A stretch of DNA of 64,000 nt from Actinobacteria bacterium OV320 (GCA_001298545.1 LJCX01000010.1:124001-188000), one strand, 5' to 3'; counted from the first letter of the stretch, positions 54,180 to 63,231 are shown. Made by a program: numbers and translations. The notes: generated by a model not told the origin, from the letters alone.

Positions 54180-56450
54180 ATGGGGGATCATCTCGCGGGA
54201 GCGGTACGGCGGTTGCGGTTACGTGCGGGGCTGACGCAGGAGGCTCTGGCGGAGCGTTCGGGTGTGTCGGTCAGCACGATCCGCGGAGTGGAGACCGGGA
54301 AGCGCCGTAATCCGCAGCTCGCGTCGGTGCGTCAGCTGGCTGCGGCACTGGATCTTCGGCCGGCCGAACTCGATGAGTTGATGGCTGCGGCGGCTGGTAC
54401 GGCGGAGCCCTCGGCGGTTCCGGTACCGCGTCAGTTGCCCGCTCCGCCGGGGCCGTTCGTGGGCCGCGAGGACGAGCTGGGCGGACTGGATGCGGTGGTG
54501 CGGGCGGGTTTGGGCACGGCAGGTACGGCGGGCACGGTGGTCGTCTCTGCCATTGCCGGTGCCGGCGGGGTGGGCAAGTCGTGGCTGGTGCTGCACTGGG
54601 CGCACCGTAACGCCGATCGGTTCCCCGACGGCCAGCTCTTCGTCGATCTCCGGGGCTTCAGTCCGGACAGTGATCCGATGGAACCGGCGGTCGCGGTGCG
54701 CGGATTCCTCGACGCGTTGGGTGTCGAGCCCGACCGCATCCCCGTCGCAGCGCACGCGCAGGCGGCGTTGTTGCGCAGTCTCGTGGCGGACAAGCGGATG
54801 CTGCTGGTGCTCGACAATGCCGTCGACACCGCACAGGTCACCTCTTTGCTGCCGGGCGGCAGCACCTGCACCGTGGTGGTCACCAGCCGCAACCGTCTGT
54901 CCGGTCTGGTCACGGGCCACGGCGCCCACCACCTGTCGGTGGACACGCTCACCGACACCGAGGCCCGCACACTGCTCGCCGCCCGGCTCGGCACGGCACG
55001 TATCGAGGCCGAGCCTGCGGCGGTGGCCGAGCTGGTCGGCCGGTGCGGCGGGTTTCCGCTGGCGCTGAGCATCGTCGCCGGCCGCGCTCACACCGATCCG
55101 CACCTGTCGCTGACCGACCTCGCCGACGACCTGCGCGACGGCGCACTCGATGTACTCGACGACGCCGACCCGGCCGCGAGCCTGCCCGCGGTGCTCTCGC
55201 TCTCGCACCGTGCGTTGAGTGACGACGAGGCCGAGGTGTTCGGGCTGCTGGCGCTCGCGCCCGGACCCGACATCGGCCTTGCCGCCGCCGTCAGCCTCAC
55301 CGGCCGTGGCCGGAGCCGGACCAGGGCTCTGCTGCGCCGGCTGGAACAGGCATCGCTGATCGGCAAGGACGCGTCCGGCCGTCACCGTATGCACGACCTG
55401 ATCCGCCGTTACGCCGCCACCGCCCACCACCTGGCCGACGGCACACGCACTGCAGCGCTGCGACGGGTGCTGGACTTCTACACCCACACCGCGTACGCCG
55501 CCGACCGTCTCCTGGAATTCCACCGCGAACCCATCGAGCTCGCCGCACCGGTGCCCGGCTGCCACCCCCAGGCGCTCTCCGACATCCCGGCGGCGATGGA
55601 CTGGTTCGAGGCCGAGCACCAGAACCTGCTCGCCGCCCAGCACACGGCCGCCGCACACGCGTTGCACAGCACGGCCTGGCAACTGGCCTGGGCGCTGAAC
55701 AACTTCCACTACCGGCGAGGACACCGCCACGATCAGCTCGCCGTGTGGAGGCTTGCGGTCGACTCCGCGGGCCGACTGCCCGATCCGGGCGCCCAGATCC
55801 TCACCTACCGGCTCCTGGGCCGCGCCCATGTCGTGCTCGGGCACCACCAGGAGGCGATCGAAGCCCTGAACGAGGCTCTCGCGCTGAGCAAGCGGCAGGA
55901 CGACCCCGCCCTGCAGGCACAGGCGCACTACACGCTGGCATCGATCTGGCCGGACGGCCGGCGGGCGCTGGAACATGCCCGACGCGCGCTGCACCTCTAC
56001 CAGGGCCTCGATCAGCCCATCGCGGAGGCCAACGCGCGCAACGCCGTGGGCTGGTATGCCGCGCGCGTGGGTGAGTACGACACCGGCCGTGAGCACTGCC
56101 GGGCCGCCCTCGCCCTCTTCGAGGACCACCAGGACGTGGACGGTCAGGCGCAGACCCTGGACAGCCTCGGCTACATCGACCACCACAGCGGCCGCCACCA
56201 TGACGCCATCCGGCACTACCGCCGGGCCATCAGCCTCTACCGCGACCTCGACAACGCCTACGAAACCGCCGACACCCTCGACAGGCTCGGTCATCCCCAC
56301 ATCGCCCTGGGCCACACCGACCAGGCCCTCGCGGTGTGGCGGGAAGCCCTGGAGCTGTACCGGCGGCAGGGACGGGATCAGGAAGCCGAGCAGGTGCAGC
56401 GACAGCTCGACGCACTCGGCGAACAGGACATCCCTGACAGCGCTCGCTGA
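54180..56450 (+). CDS. XRE-NB-ARC-TPR regulator (STAND ATPase)
   Basis: A 756-residue protein: N-terminal XRE helix-turn-helix (LRLRAGLTQEALAERSGVSV, residues about 11-65), NB-ARC ATPase (P-loop AGAGGVGKSWL at about 127-137, MLLVLDN for Walker B, VVTSRNRLSGL, and GGFPLALSIVAGR), a winged-helix segment (about 340-420) and C-terminal tetratricopeptide repeats (about 530-735, for example YRLLGRAHVVLGHHQEAIEA). This is the AfsR-like STAND layout with an XRE in place of a SARP domain. Likely a signal-driven transcription regulator; a defence role cannot be excluded. ATG 54180 has AGGAAG. No obvious target gene is adjacent. Confidence 0.92.
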   Translation: MGDHLAGAVRRLRLRAGLTQEALAERSGVSVSTIRGVETGKRRNPQLASVRQLAAALDLRPAELDELMAAAAGTAEPSAVPVPRQLPAPPGPFVGREDELGGLDAVVRAGLGTAGTAGTVVVSAIAGAGGVGKSWLVLHWAHRNADRFPDGQLFVDLRGFSPDSDPMEPAVAVRGFLDALGVEPDRIPVAAHAQAALLRSLVADKRMLLVLDNAVDTAQVTSLLPGGSTCTVVVTSRNRLSGLVTGHGAHHLSVDTLTDTEARTLLAARLGTARIEAEPAAVAELVGRCGGFPLALSIVAGRAHTDPHLSLTDLADDLRDGALDVLDDADPAASLPAVLSLSHRALSDDEAEVFGLLALAPGPDIGLAAAVSLTGRGRSRTRALLRRLEQASLIGKDASGRHRMHDLIRRYAATAHHLADGTRTAALRRVLDFYTHTAYAADRLLEFHREPIELAAPVPGCHPQALSDIPAAMDWFEAEHQNLLAAQHTAAAHALHSTAWQLAWALNNFHYRRGHRHDQLAVWRLAVDSAGRLPDPGAQILTYRLLGRAHVVLGHHQEAIEALNEALALSKRQDDPALQAQAHYTLASIWPDGRRALEHARRALHLYQGLDQPIAEANARNAVGWYAARVGEYDTGREHCRAALALFEDHQDVDGQAQTLDSLGYIDHHSGRHHDAIRHYRRAISLYRDLDNAYETADTLDRLGHPHIALGHTDQALAVWREALELYRRQGRDQEAEQVQRQLDALGEQDIPDSAR

Positions 56451-56602
56451 CAGCGCGTGCGGGCGCACGCCCACGCAAGCGAACAACCGCAGCGCGGGAA
56501 GGCTGCCCCCGCGCACACCACCAGCAGTCGATGAAGCCGCGACCGCAGGGAGTGGGTGACGAAGCCGATGCCGACCCGCTTCCTTCCCTCCCTCGCTCGA
56601 TC

Positions 56603-57193
56603 TCAGCTCCTGGCCGGACGTGGCGTCGTCCCGGGATCGGCGCTCGCCGGATTCGTCAGGATCGCGCTCGCGACAACGTCGAAGAGGTGGTCGGCGCGTG
56701 GGGCGAGGGAGGGTTGATCGCTGAGCCACGCGAGCCCTGCCACCAGCGCGAACAGATCGGTGCCGTCAATGTCGGTCCGCGCTGCGCCCGACGCCTGGGC
56801 ACGGGCGAGGAGCCGGGCACCGGCCGCGCGCAACGTGACGCACGAAGCGTGGAGCGCGGAGTCGGTGTCCTCGATGGCCGCTGTCATCAGCGCGGTCACA
56901 CCCTGATACTCGGTCGTCCACGCGACGCAGTCGCGCAGCCACGAAACGAGGGCATCTTCGGGAGAGCTCGACGTCTCCAGCTCGCCCGCCTTTGCCGTCA
57001 GCCCGTTGAAGCTCGTGCGGAGCAAGGCCTCGAGCAGCGCCTCGCGCGTCGGGAAGTGACGCAGCAGCGTCGCGAGTCCGACGTCGGCCCTGCGTGCGAT
57101 GTCGCGCATGGACACGTCCGAGCCTTGCTCGGTGATGGCGGTTCCCGCGACTGCGAGCACGTGGTCGCGGTTCTTCCTGGCGTCGGCCCGCAT
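56603..57193 (-). CDS. TetR-family regulator
   Basis: A 196-residue TetR regulator with N-terminal helix-turn-helix (DVSMRDIARRADVGLATLLR, about residues 27-46; HFPTREALLEALL follows) and a helical ligand-binding domain. ATG 57193 follows AAGGGGG. It is divergent from a quinone-oxidoreductase-like gene with repeated operator-like sequences between them, so it most likely represses that gene and itself. Confidence 0.92.
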   Translation of the reverse strand: MRADARKNRDHVLAVAGTAITEQGSDVSMRDIARRADVGLATLLRHFPTREALLEALLRTSFNGLTAKAGELETSSSPEDALVSWLRDCVAWTTEYQGVTALMTAAIEDTDSALHASCVTLRAAGARLLARAQASGAARTDIDGTDLFALVAGLAWLSDQPSLAPRADHLFDVVASAILTNPASADPGTTPRPARS

Positions 57194-57202
57194 CTGTCCC
57201 CC

Positions 57203-57269
57203 TTGACTATCCGGATCAGTGGTCCATATATTCGGATCAGTGGTCCACTTATGTGGAGCGCTGATCCGG
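57203..57269 (+). promoter_or_regulatory. Promoter and repeated operator
   Basis: A plus-strand promoter TTGACT (57203-57208) - 18 bp - TATATT (57227-57232) is overlapped by two direct copies of CGGATCAGTGGTCCA (57212-57226, 57233-57247) and an inverted half CTGATCCGG (57261-57269). Placement over the promoter is typical for TetR repression. Confidence 0.7.
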
Positions 57270-57304
57270 ATAAGCCTATCCCGCGGCGCGGGCAGGAGAA
57301 AATG

Positions 57305-58324
57305 ATGCCGATACACACGATGAGGGCGGTCCGGCTGCATGAGCACGGCGGCCCGGAGGTTCTGCGCTACGACGAGGTGCCGATTCCCGAGCCGGGGCCC
57401 GGTGAGGTGCTCGTTCGCGTTCACGCGGTCGGCGTCAATCCTCCGGACTGGTACCTGCGCGGCGGGCTGACCAGGATGCCCGGGGAGACGGCATCGACGG
57501 TCAGACTGCCGGTGATTCCGGGGACGGACGTGTCGGGCGTCGTCGAGGCGGTCGCCTCGGACGTGGACGGCCTCGCCGTAGGTGACGAGGTCTTCGGCCT
57601 TCTGCGATTTCCCAGCTTCGACGGCAGCGCATACGCCGAGTACGTGGCCGCGCCCGCGGCGGACCTCGCACGCAAGCCCGCCGGCATCGATCACGTGCAG
57701 GCCGCCGGGGCGCCGATGGCCGGGCTGACGGCATGGCAGTTCCTGATCGAGGTCGGACACGGTCACCCCTCGCCCTTCCAGGAGGCGCAGCATCGCCCGA
57801 CTGTGCTCGACGCCGACACGACGGTGCTCATCAACGGTGCCGCGGGCGGGGTGGGGCATTTCGCGCTACAGCTGGCGAAGTGGAAGGGCGCACATGTCAT
57901 AGCGGTGGCATCGGGAGCGCACGAATCGTTCCTGAGCGAGCTCGGCGTCGACCGGTTCATCGACTACACCAAGCATCGTCCTGAGGAACTCGTGCACGAC
58001 GTCGACCTCGTTCTCGACACCGTCGGCGGGCCCGACAGCAAGCGATTCCTGCGTACGCTGAAGCGCGGTGGCGCCCAGTTCCCGGTGCTCCCCGGGGACT
58101 TCGACGAAGACGAGACCGCGAAGCTGGGCGTCACGGTCTCGAGCGCCCAGGTCCGCTCGAACGGCGCGCAGCTTGCGGAACTGGGACGCCTGCTCGACGT
58201 GGGCAGGGTCCGCGTCGCGATCGACAGCACGTTCGCGCTCGCGGATGCCCGAGCAGCGCACGAGCGCGCCGCCCGAGGCCACATCCAGGGCAAGATCGTG
58301 CTCACGGCCGGTTCCAGCGGCTGA
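57305..58324 (+). CDS. Quinone oxidoreductase-like MDR protein
   Basis: A 339-residue zinc-independent medium-chain reductase with GroES-like N-terminal domain (VNPPDWYLRGG, IPGTDVSGVVEAV) and Rossmann motif INGAAGGVGHFALQLAKWKG (about residue 176). It carries an insertion of about 20 residues (HGHPSPFQEAQHRPTVLDAD) before the Rossmann domain. AGGAG lies 6 nt before ATG 57305; an ATG directly upstream is an alternative. Controlled by the divergent TetR protein. It is the third member of this family in the window. Confidence 0.9.
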   Translation: MPIHTMRAVRLHEHGGPEVLRYDEVPIPEPGPGEVLVRVHAVGVNPPDWYLRGGLTRMPGETASTVRLPVIPGTDVSGVVEAVASDVDGLAVGDEVFGLLRFPSFDGSAYAEYVAAPAADLARKPAGIDHVQAAGAPMAGLTAWQFLIEVGHGHPSPFQEAQHRPTVLDADTTVLINGAAGGVGHFALQLAKWKGAHVIAVASGAHESFLSELGVDRFIDYTKHRPEELVHDVDLVLDTVGGPDSKRFLRTLKRGGAQFPVLPGDFDEDETAKLGVTVSSAQVRSNGAQLAELGRLLDVGRVRVAIDSTFALADARAAHERAARGHIQGKIVLTAGSSG

Positions 58325-58382
58325 CGCGAGGAGCCCCGGAGCGGGTGGCGAGCAACGGTTTCCGCACGCTCGTTGCTGACGC

Positions 58383-59774
58383 TCAGGCGATGGGTGCTGG
58401 AGTGTGGGTTCCGGTGGCGCCTCGTGCGAGTGCCTGTTCCGCCTGCGCGAGTCTGCGGATCGCCCGGACCAGTTGACTCGAAGGAAGCGTGTACGGCAGT
58501 CGGATGTTGCGCTCGAACGCACCCCCGATCCCGAATCGAGGTCCGGCCGCGATGGTCACTCCGTGGTCAGGCGCCATGGCTGCCAGCCGTGAGCTGACCG
58601 GCTCGGGGAAGGTCGCCCAGACCGTCACACCGCCGACTGGTCGCAGGGCGTCGACGTCCGGTAGGTGGTCGGTGAGTGCTTGGCGCAGGGCGTCACGTTG
58701 CGACCTGAGTTGCTGGAGCGTGTCCGGGCGCTGGGTCTGTTGCTCGTTCAGGAGGACGGCTGTGGCGAGCTGTTCGACGACGGGGGTGCCGAGATCTGTC
58801 GTGGGACGGGCCCTTTCGACGCGTTCCAGGAGAGAGGGCAGCGCGCGGATCCAGCCTGTGCGCAGGCCGCCCCAGACGCTCTTCGACACAGAGCCGATGC
58901 TGATGGCGGCCGGCATGTGCAGCGCGAGGGGCTCAGGGCTCGGAACGTCCAGAGCCAGATCGGCCATGGTCTCGTCGACGACCGTGAGACAGGCGAGACT
59001 GAGCCGTTCGCGCACGTCAGTGGGCATGCACATCCCGGTCGGATTGTGAAAGTCGGGTATCAGGTACGCCAGGTTCGCGACTTGCCCTGCTGCTTGGAGT
59101 TGCTCGGTGTCCCAGCCGGAGGACGTCACGGCGACGGGGAGAAGTCGGGCGCGCGCCTGAGTGAATGTCGTGATCGCGTGCGGGTAGGTCGGATGGTCGA
59201 TGAGGACCCTGTCGCGTGGCGACAGCAGTACGCGCGTCAGAAGAGCGAGCGCGTGCTGTGCGCCGTTGGTGATCAGGACGTGATCGGGCCGGGTGGGCAG
59301 TCCTCGCCGCGCATACCAGTGGGCGACTGCCTCGCGCAGCTCCGCGGTGCCGTACCGGTCGTAGCCGTGCCGCTCGAAGTGTCGTGGCAGCTGTTCGAGA
59401 GCGCTCGCGAACGCGGCGTGGAGGATTTCTGCGGGCGCGGCCGGCGCGGCAAAGGACAGGTCGAGGGTCTCCGTGTCCGCGCCGACCGGGCGCTCGGACG
59501 TGGTGCTGTCAGGGAGCCGTACCGTCGCCCTGGTACGCGGCTGGGTGGCGAGGTATCCGTGCTCGACCAGCGTGCGAAACGCGGTACCGACGGTGGTCCT
59601 GCTGGTGCCGAGCGCGACAGCCAGGTCACGCTCGCTCGGCAGGGCGACACCGAGGGAGAGGCGGCCGTCCAGGATGAGCAGACGCAGCCGGTCGGAGAGA
59701 CGTTGATGCGCCGGACCCGGCCCCTCCTGCCAGGTCCCCAACATCCGCGCCACCGCGTGTGAGCTGATCTTCAC
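58383..59774 (-). CDS. MocR-type GntR/aminotransferase regulator
   Basis: A 463-residue MocR protein: GntR-type winged helix (LSDRLRLLILDGRL, LPSERDLAVALGTSRTTVGT, residues about 25-80) joined to a fold-type I aminotransferase domain with PLP-binding features NPTGM, DETMAD and the Schiff-base Lys in SVSKSVWGG. Such proteins sense PLP or an amino compound. The GTG start is at 59774. It is divergent from a YczE-like membrane protein; this pairing is known from other bacteria. Not PdxR-like by context as no pdxST is present. Confidence 0.92.
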   Translation of the reverse strand: MKISSHAVARMLGTWQEGPGPAHQRLSDRLRLLILDGRLSLGVALPSERDLAVALGTSRTTVGTAFRTLVEHGYLATQPRTRATVRLPDSTTSERPVGADTETLDLSFAAPAAPAEILHAAFASALEQLPRHFERHGYDRYGTAELREAVAHWYARRGLPTRPDHVLITNGAQHALALLTRVLLSPRDRVLIDHPTYPHAITTFTQARARLLPVAVTSSGWDTEQLQAAGQVANLAYLIPDFHNPTGMCMPTDVRERLSLACLTVVDETMADLALDVPSPEPLALHMPAAISIGSVSKSVWGGLRTGWIRALPSLLERVERARPTTDLGTPVVEQLATAVLLNEQQTQRPDTLQQLRSQRDALRQALTDHLPDVDALRPVGGVTVWATFPEPVSSRLAAMAPDHGVTIAAGPRFGIGGAFERNIRLPYTLPSSQLVRAIRRLAQAEQALARGATGTHTPAPIA

Positions 59775-59790
59775 CCAACCAGCCTAACCA

Positions 59791-59817
59791 ATCTGGCTAT
59801 GGAATCCAGTGCCAGAT
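59791..59817. promoter_or_regulatory. Inverted repeat between MocR and YczE genes
   Basis: ATCTGGC (59791-59797) and GCCAGAT (59811-59817) are separated by 13 bp in the short divergent intergenic region. Candidate MocR operator. Confidence 0.5.
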
Positions 59818-59835
59818 CGCCCGGAGACTCGCCCC

Positions 59836-60531
59836 ATGGCACCTCGTCCTTCCACGGCACACACCTCCGTCCCGGCTCGTCACGACCCACCCGTGCTCCC
59901 GCGCATGAACGCATTCGCCCAGGTCCGGGCAGCCCGAAAGGCACGTCGGATCCCACAGCTCCTGCTCGGCCTGACGGGATACGGAGCCGCCGTCATGCTG
60001 CTTGTCCAGTCCGGGCTCGGCGCGGCCAGCTGGAACGTGCTCACAGAGGGCGCCGCCACATCCCTCGACATCTCGTTCGGTTGGGCGACGAACCTGATCT
60101 CGCTGGTTGTGCTTGTCGCATGGATCCCTCTGCGAGAACTGCCCGGGCTGGGCACGCTCCTCAACGTCGCGATCGTCGGCTTCGCCGCGGATGCCACCGC
60201 GACCGTGCTCCCCGACCCACAGGGGCCACTCGCCGAGATCGGCTATCTCGCCCTCGGCCTTGTCGCTCTGGCCTTCTTCGACGCGCTCTACCTCGGCGCG
60301 CAGTTCGGGTCGGGACCACGCGACGGCATCATGACCGGACTCGTTCGGCTCACCCGTCTACCCGTCGCCATTGTTCGCACCGGCATCGAAGTCGCTGTTG
60401 CCTGCGCCGGCTGGCTTCTGGGTGGGACGGTCGGGGTCGGCACCGTGCTGATCGCCCTGTGCATGGGGCCCCTCGTCGGCTGCTTCCTGCCGCGGGTGGC
60501 GGTTCGCCTTCCTGCCGTTTCCGCACCCTGA
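59836..60531 (+). CDS. YczE/YitT-like membrane protein
   Basis: A 231-residue protein with five or more membrane segments (LLLGLTGYGAAVMLLVQSGL, WATNLISLVVLVAWIPL, LAEIGYLALGLVALAFFDAL, VGTVLIALCMGPLVGCFLP) and the YczE-type motifs GLGAASWNVLTEG and SGPRDGIMTGL. The function of the family is not settled; members lie next to MocR regulators. Start uncertain: ATG 59836 is used, ATG 59905 and GTG 59809 are possible. It is convergent with an SDR and shares a strong terminator with it. Confidence 0.85.
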   Translation: MAPRPSTAHTSVPARHDPPVLPRMNAFAQVRAARKARRIPQLLLGLTGYGAAVMLLVQSGLGAASWNVLTEGAATSLDISFGWATNLISLVVLVAWIPLRELPGLGTLLNVAIVGFAADATATVLPDPQGPLAEIGYLALGLVALAFFDALYLGAQFGSGPRDGIMTGLVRLTRLPVAIVRTGIEVAVACAGWLLGGTVGVGTVLIALCMGPLVGCFLPRVAVRLPAVSAP

Positions 60532-60625
60532 AGGCCGAGGCAGCCTCGTCGAACGCTGGCAGTTCCGCCCGATTGGGCCGAGTGCACCACCCTGTGCGGA
60601 CTCAGGATCGTCGGGGCTTGTAGGA

Positions 60626-60665
60626 AAAGGTCGGGGGCAGCCCATCTGGGCTGCCCCCGACCTTT
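60626..60665. terminator. Bidirectional terminator
   Basis: Perfect 19-bp arms (AAAGGTCGGGGGCAGCCCA at 60626-60644, complement at 60647-60665) with a 2-nt centre and A/T ends on both sides, between two convergent genes. Confidence 0.9.
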
Positions 60666-60674
60666 CCCACACGA

Positions 60675-61361
60675 CTACCAGGGAACTTCCCCGTTTTCGT
60701 CCTGGAACGTTCCCGTCGGACCGTCCGCGTCGAGCGTGGCGAGACGCACGACGACCCTGGCACTCTCCTCAGGCGTCCTTCCGACCCCGAATGCCGCGGT
60801 CAGGTCGGTCGCGGTGGTGCCGGGCTCGACCGCGTTGAACTTGATGCCCGGCTGGGACTTGGCGTACTGGACCGTGAGCATGGTGGCTGCGGCCTTCGAC
60901 GCGGAGTAGAGCGCCAGCGGCAGGTCGAACTCCGGCCGGTCCGGATTGGTCACGGCCCAGAAGGACCCGGCACTGCTGGACACCGTGACCACGGTGGGGT
61001 TCGAGGACTTGCGCAGCAACGGAAGCGCCGCTTCCGTGACGCGCACGATTCCCACCGCGTTGGTGTCGAAGGCCCGGAGTGCGGTGGGGCCGTCGGTGAC
61101 CCCGTGTCCCAGGATGCCCGCGTTGTTCACCAGGACGTCGAGCCGGCCCTCGGCCGAGTCGATCGTCGCCAGCGCGTTGCTCACCGATGCGTCGTCGGTC
61201 ACGTCGAGCCGCACGAATCGTGCGCCGAGCGCCGCCGCTGCCTTCTCGCCTCGTTCGACATCCCGCGCGCCGATGTAGACGACGTGTCCCAACGCCAGAA
61301 GCTGTCTGGCTGTCTCGAAGCCGATGCCCTTGTTGGCCCCGGTGATCAGTGTGATGGGCAT
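60675..61361 (-). CDS. Short-chain dehydrogenase
   Basis: A 228-residue SDR with TGANKGIGFETAR, NNAGILG and the catalytic Tyr/Lys in YSASKAA (about residues 154-160, Ser in TVSSSAGS). The extended LxxPLALYSASKAA region resembles carbonyl reductase-like SDRs. ATG 61361 has AGGATA; the frame extends four codons upstream. The substrate is unknown. Confidence 0.92.
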   Translation of the reverse strand: MPITLITGANKGIGFETARQLLALGHVVYIGARDVERGEKAAAALGARFVRLDVTDDASVSNALATIDSAEGRLDVLVNNAGILGHGVTDGPTALRAFDTNAVGIVRVTEAALPLLRKSSNPTVVTVSSSAGSFWAVTNPDRPEFDLPLALYSASKAAATMLTVQYAKSQPGIKFNAVEPGTTATDLTAAFGVGRTPEESARVVVRLATLDADGPTGTFQDENGEVPW

Positions 61362-61516
61362 GCGTATCCTCACGGGTTATGTGGCTCGAGTGGGCCGTTG
61401 GTGATGTTCGGACTGTTCTTTGATTCGCTGAGGTTGAAGACGTTGAAGACGTTGAACCCGTAGGTCAGCCGGTCAGCTGCCGGAGCCGTGCCGAGCCATG
61501 CACGTGGTTGCGCCTC

Positions 61517-62257
61517 TCAGATCTGGTTCAGACCGCCGTCGACGTACAGGCTCGAACCGGTGATGAAGCTGCTCTGCTCGGAGGCGAGGAAGGCCACGGC
61601 GGCGGCGATCTCCTCCGGGCGCCCGACCCGGCCCAGCGGTACGCGCGTCGCCAGGTGCTGCTTGAACTGCTCCGGGGTGGGGGTGAGCCCCGACAGCGCA
61701 GGGGTGTCGGTCGGGCCGGGCGTGATGGTGTTGACGCGGATGCCGCGTCCCTTCAGCTCGTTGGCCCAGGTCCGGGAGAACGATCGGGTGGCGGCCTTGG
61801 TCGCCGCGTACACGCCGAGCGCCTCGTCGCCGACGTCCACGTTGGTGGAGCCGTTCAGGATGACCGAAGCGCCGTCGTTGAGCAGGGGCAGCGCCTTCTG
61901 GACGGTGAACAGAGTGCCCCGGACGTTGATGCCGAAGAGGGTGTCGAAGTGCTCCTCGGTCACCTGCTCCAGCGGCACGAGCGAGGCGACGGAAGCATTC
62001 GCGAACAGTACGTCCAGGCCTCGTTCCCGGTTGCGGATCGTCTCGTAGAGCCGGTCCAGGTCGGCCAGGTTCGAGATGTCGCCGGTCACCGCGGTGGCCG
62101 CTGGACCGATCACTTCGACAGCCGCGTCGAGTTCGGTCTTGCGTCGGCCGGTGATGAACACGTGTGCGCCCTCGGCCGCCAGCCTGACGGCACTGGCCAG
62201 GCCGATTCCGGCGCTGCCGCCGGTGACGAGAGCGGTCTTTCCCTCAAGTAATCCCAC
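61517..62257 (-). CDS. Short-chain dehydrogenase with TTA codon
   Basis: A 246-residue classical SDR: TGGSAGIGLA (cofactor), ASVASLVP, NGSTNVDVG, and catalytic YAATKAA (about residue 150), with the C-terminal PEEIAAAVAFLASEQSSFIT and GSSLYVDGG typical of FabG-like members. GTG 62257 has AGGGG at a good distance. The third codon is TTA (62249-62251), a bldA-dependent codon in Streptomyces. It is divergent from a TetR regulator with twin operators, which probably represses it. Confidence 0.92.
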   Translation of the reverse strand: MGLLEGKTALVTGGSAGIGLASAVRLAAEGAHVFITGRRKTELDAAVEVIGPAATAVTGDISNLADLDRLYETIRNRERGLDVLFANASVASLVPLEQVTEEHFDTLFGINVRGTLFTVQKALPLLNDGASVILNGSTNVDVGDEALGVYAATKAATRSFSRTWANELKGRGIRVNTITPGPTDTPALSGLTPTPEQFKQHLATRVPLGRVGRPEEIAAAVAFLASEQSSFITGSSLYVDGGLNQI

Positions 62258-62274
62258 GTGAGTAGCCCCTCGAT

Positions 62275-62333
62275 TTCTGCAGCGATCGCTGCGGAAGTCG
62301 AACGGTAGCACTTCTGCAGCGATCGCTGCGGAA
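62275..62333. promoter_or_regulatory. Twin TetR operators
   Basis: A 22-bp sequence (TTCTGCAGCGATCGCTGCGG plus AA) occurs twice, at 62275-62296 and 62312-62333, each centred on the perfect 14-bp palindrome GCAGCGATCGCTGC. Centres are 37 bp apart. The second copy lies just before a -10-like TAGGCT (62337-62342) for the TetR gene, the first close to the SDR start. Confidence 0.85.
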
Positions 62334-62348
62334 AGGTAGGCTGCGGAG

Positions 62349-62957
62349 GTGGAGACGAAACAGAGCGGCCCTGTCGGCCGACCGCGAGGATTCGACGCCG
62401 ACGAAGCTCTCGAGCGCGCCATGCTGGTTTTCTGGAAGCACGGCTACGAGGGGGCCAGCACGGCCGGCCTGACGAACGCGATGGGCATCTCCACCACCAG
62501 CATGTACGCGGCCTTCGGCAACAAGGAGAAACTGTTCCGCAAGGCCCTGGAGCGCTACACCGAAGGCCCGAGCGCATACCTGGCCCGAGCCTTGGAGGAG
62601 CCGACCGCCCTCGGCGTCGCCACCGCGATCCTGGCCGGCACCGTTCGAACCACCACCCGCCCGGCCCAGCCCCACGGATGCCTGGGTGTCCAGAGCGCCT
62701 TGGCCACCAGCGACTCCGGGCAGGAAGTCCATGACCTCCTGGTCGCCTGGCGCGCCAACGGCTACTCCTGCGTCCGAGAGCGGTTCCAGCGTGCCGTCGA
62801 CGACGGCGACCTGCCTCCGCAGACCGATGCGGGTCTACTGGCCCGCTGCCTCACCACCTTCGCCTACGGCCTCGCCGTGCAGGCCGCGAGCGGTGTCTGC
62901 CGCGACGAACTCCAGGAGATGGCCGACGCCGTCCTGCGCAACTGGCCACTCGGCTGA
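62349..62957 (+). CDS. TetR-family regulator
   Basis: A 202-residue TetR regulator with a helix-turn-helix of the kind TAGLTNAMGISTTSMYAAFG (about residues 39-58, NKEKLFRKAL next) and a C-terminal ligand domain (HGCLGVQSALATSD, about residues 108-121). GTG 62349 lies about 6 nt after a -10-like element, so its mRNA may be leaderless. Expected to bind the twin operators and control the divergent SDR. Confidence 0.92.
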   Translation: METKQSGPVGRPRGFDADEALERAMLVFWKHGYEGASTAGLTNAMGISTTSMYAAFGNKEKLFRKALERYTEGPSAYLARALEEPTALGVATAILAGTVRTTTRPAQPHGCLGVQSALATSDSGQEVHDLLVAWRANGYSCVRERFQRAVDDGDLPPQTDAGLLARCLTTFAYGLAVQAASGVCRDELQEMADAVLRNWPLG

Positions 62958-63231
62958 GGCCCGCCGGGCACAAGTCTTCCGGCCATGCTCGGAGGGCGAC
63001 CCGCACGCGTCTGCCTGGCGAAAGGCCGGCCGTCCTGATGGTGCGTAAAGAGGGTCCCGATCCACTGGGGCTGTGACAGTTACCTGTCTGGCGAGCCGCG
63101 CCGCCCGCTCGCAGATTCCGGGAGCCCGGTGTGTCCTCTCGGGCCTGTCGAGGCCGGGCTCGCCGACGTGACGCGCGAATGGGCGGGGCACTGGGCTCCA
63201 GGTCAGGGCTGCGGACCCCCGCGGGGCGGCC

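Noticed and set aside
54219..56729. 836-codon minus-strand frame opposite the NB-ARC protein
   Set aside because: Antisense shadow of a protein with clear HTH, P-loop and TPR motifs.
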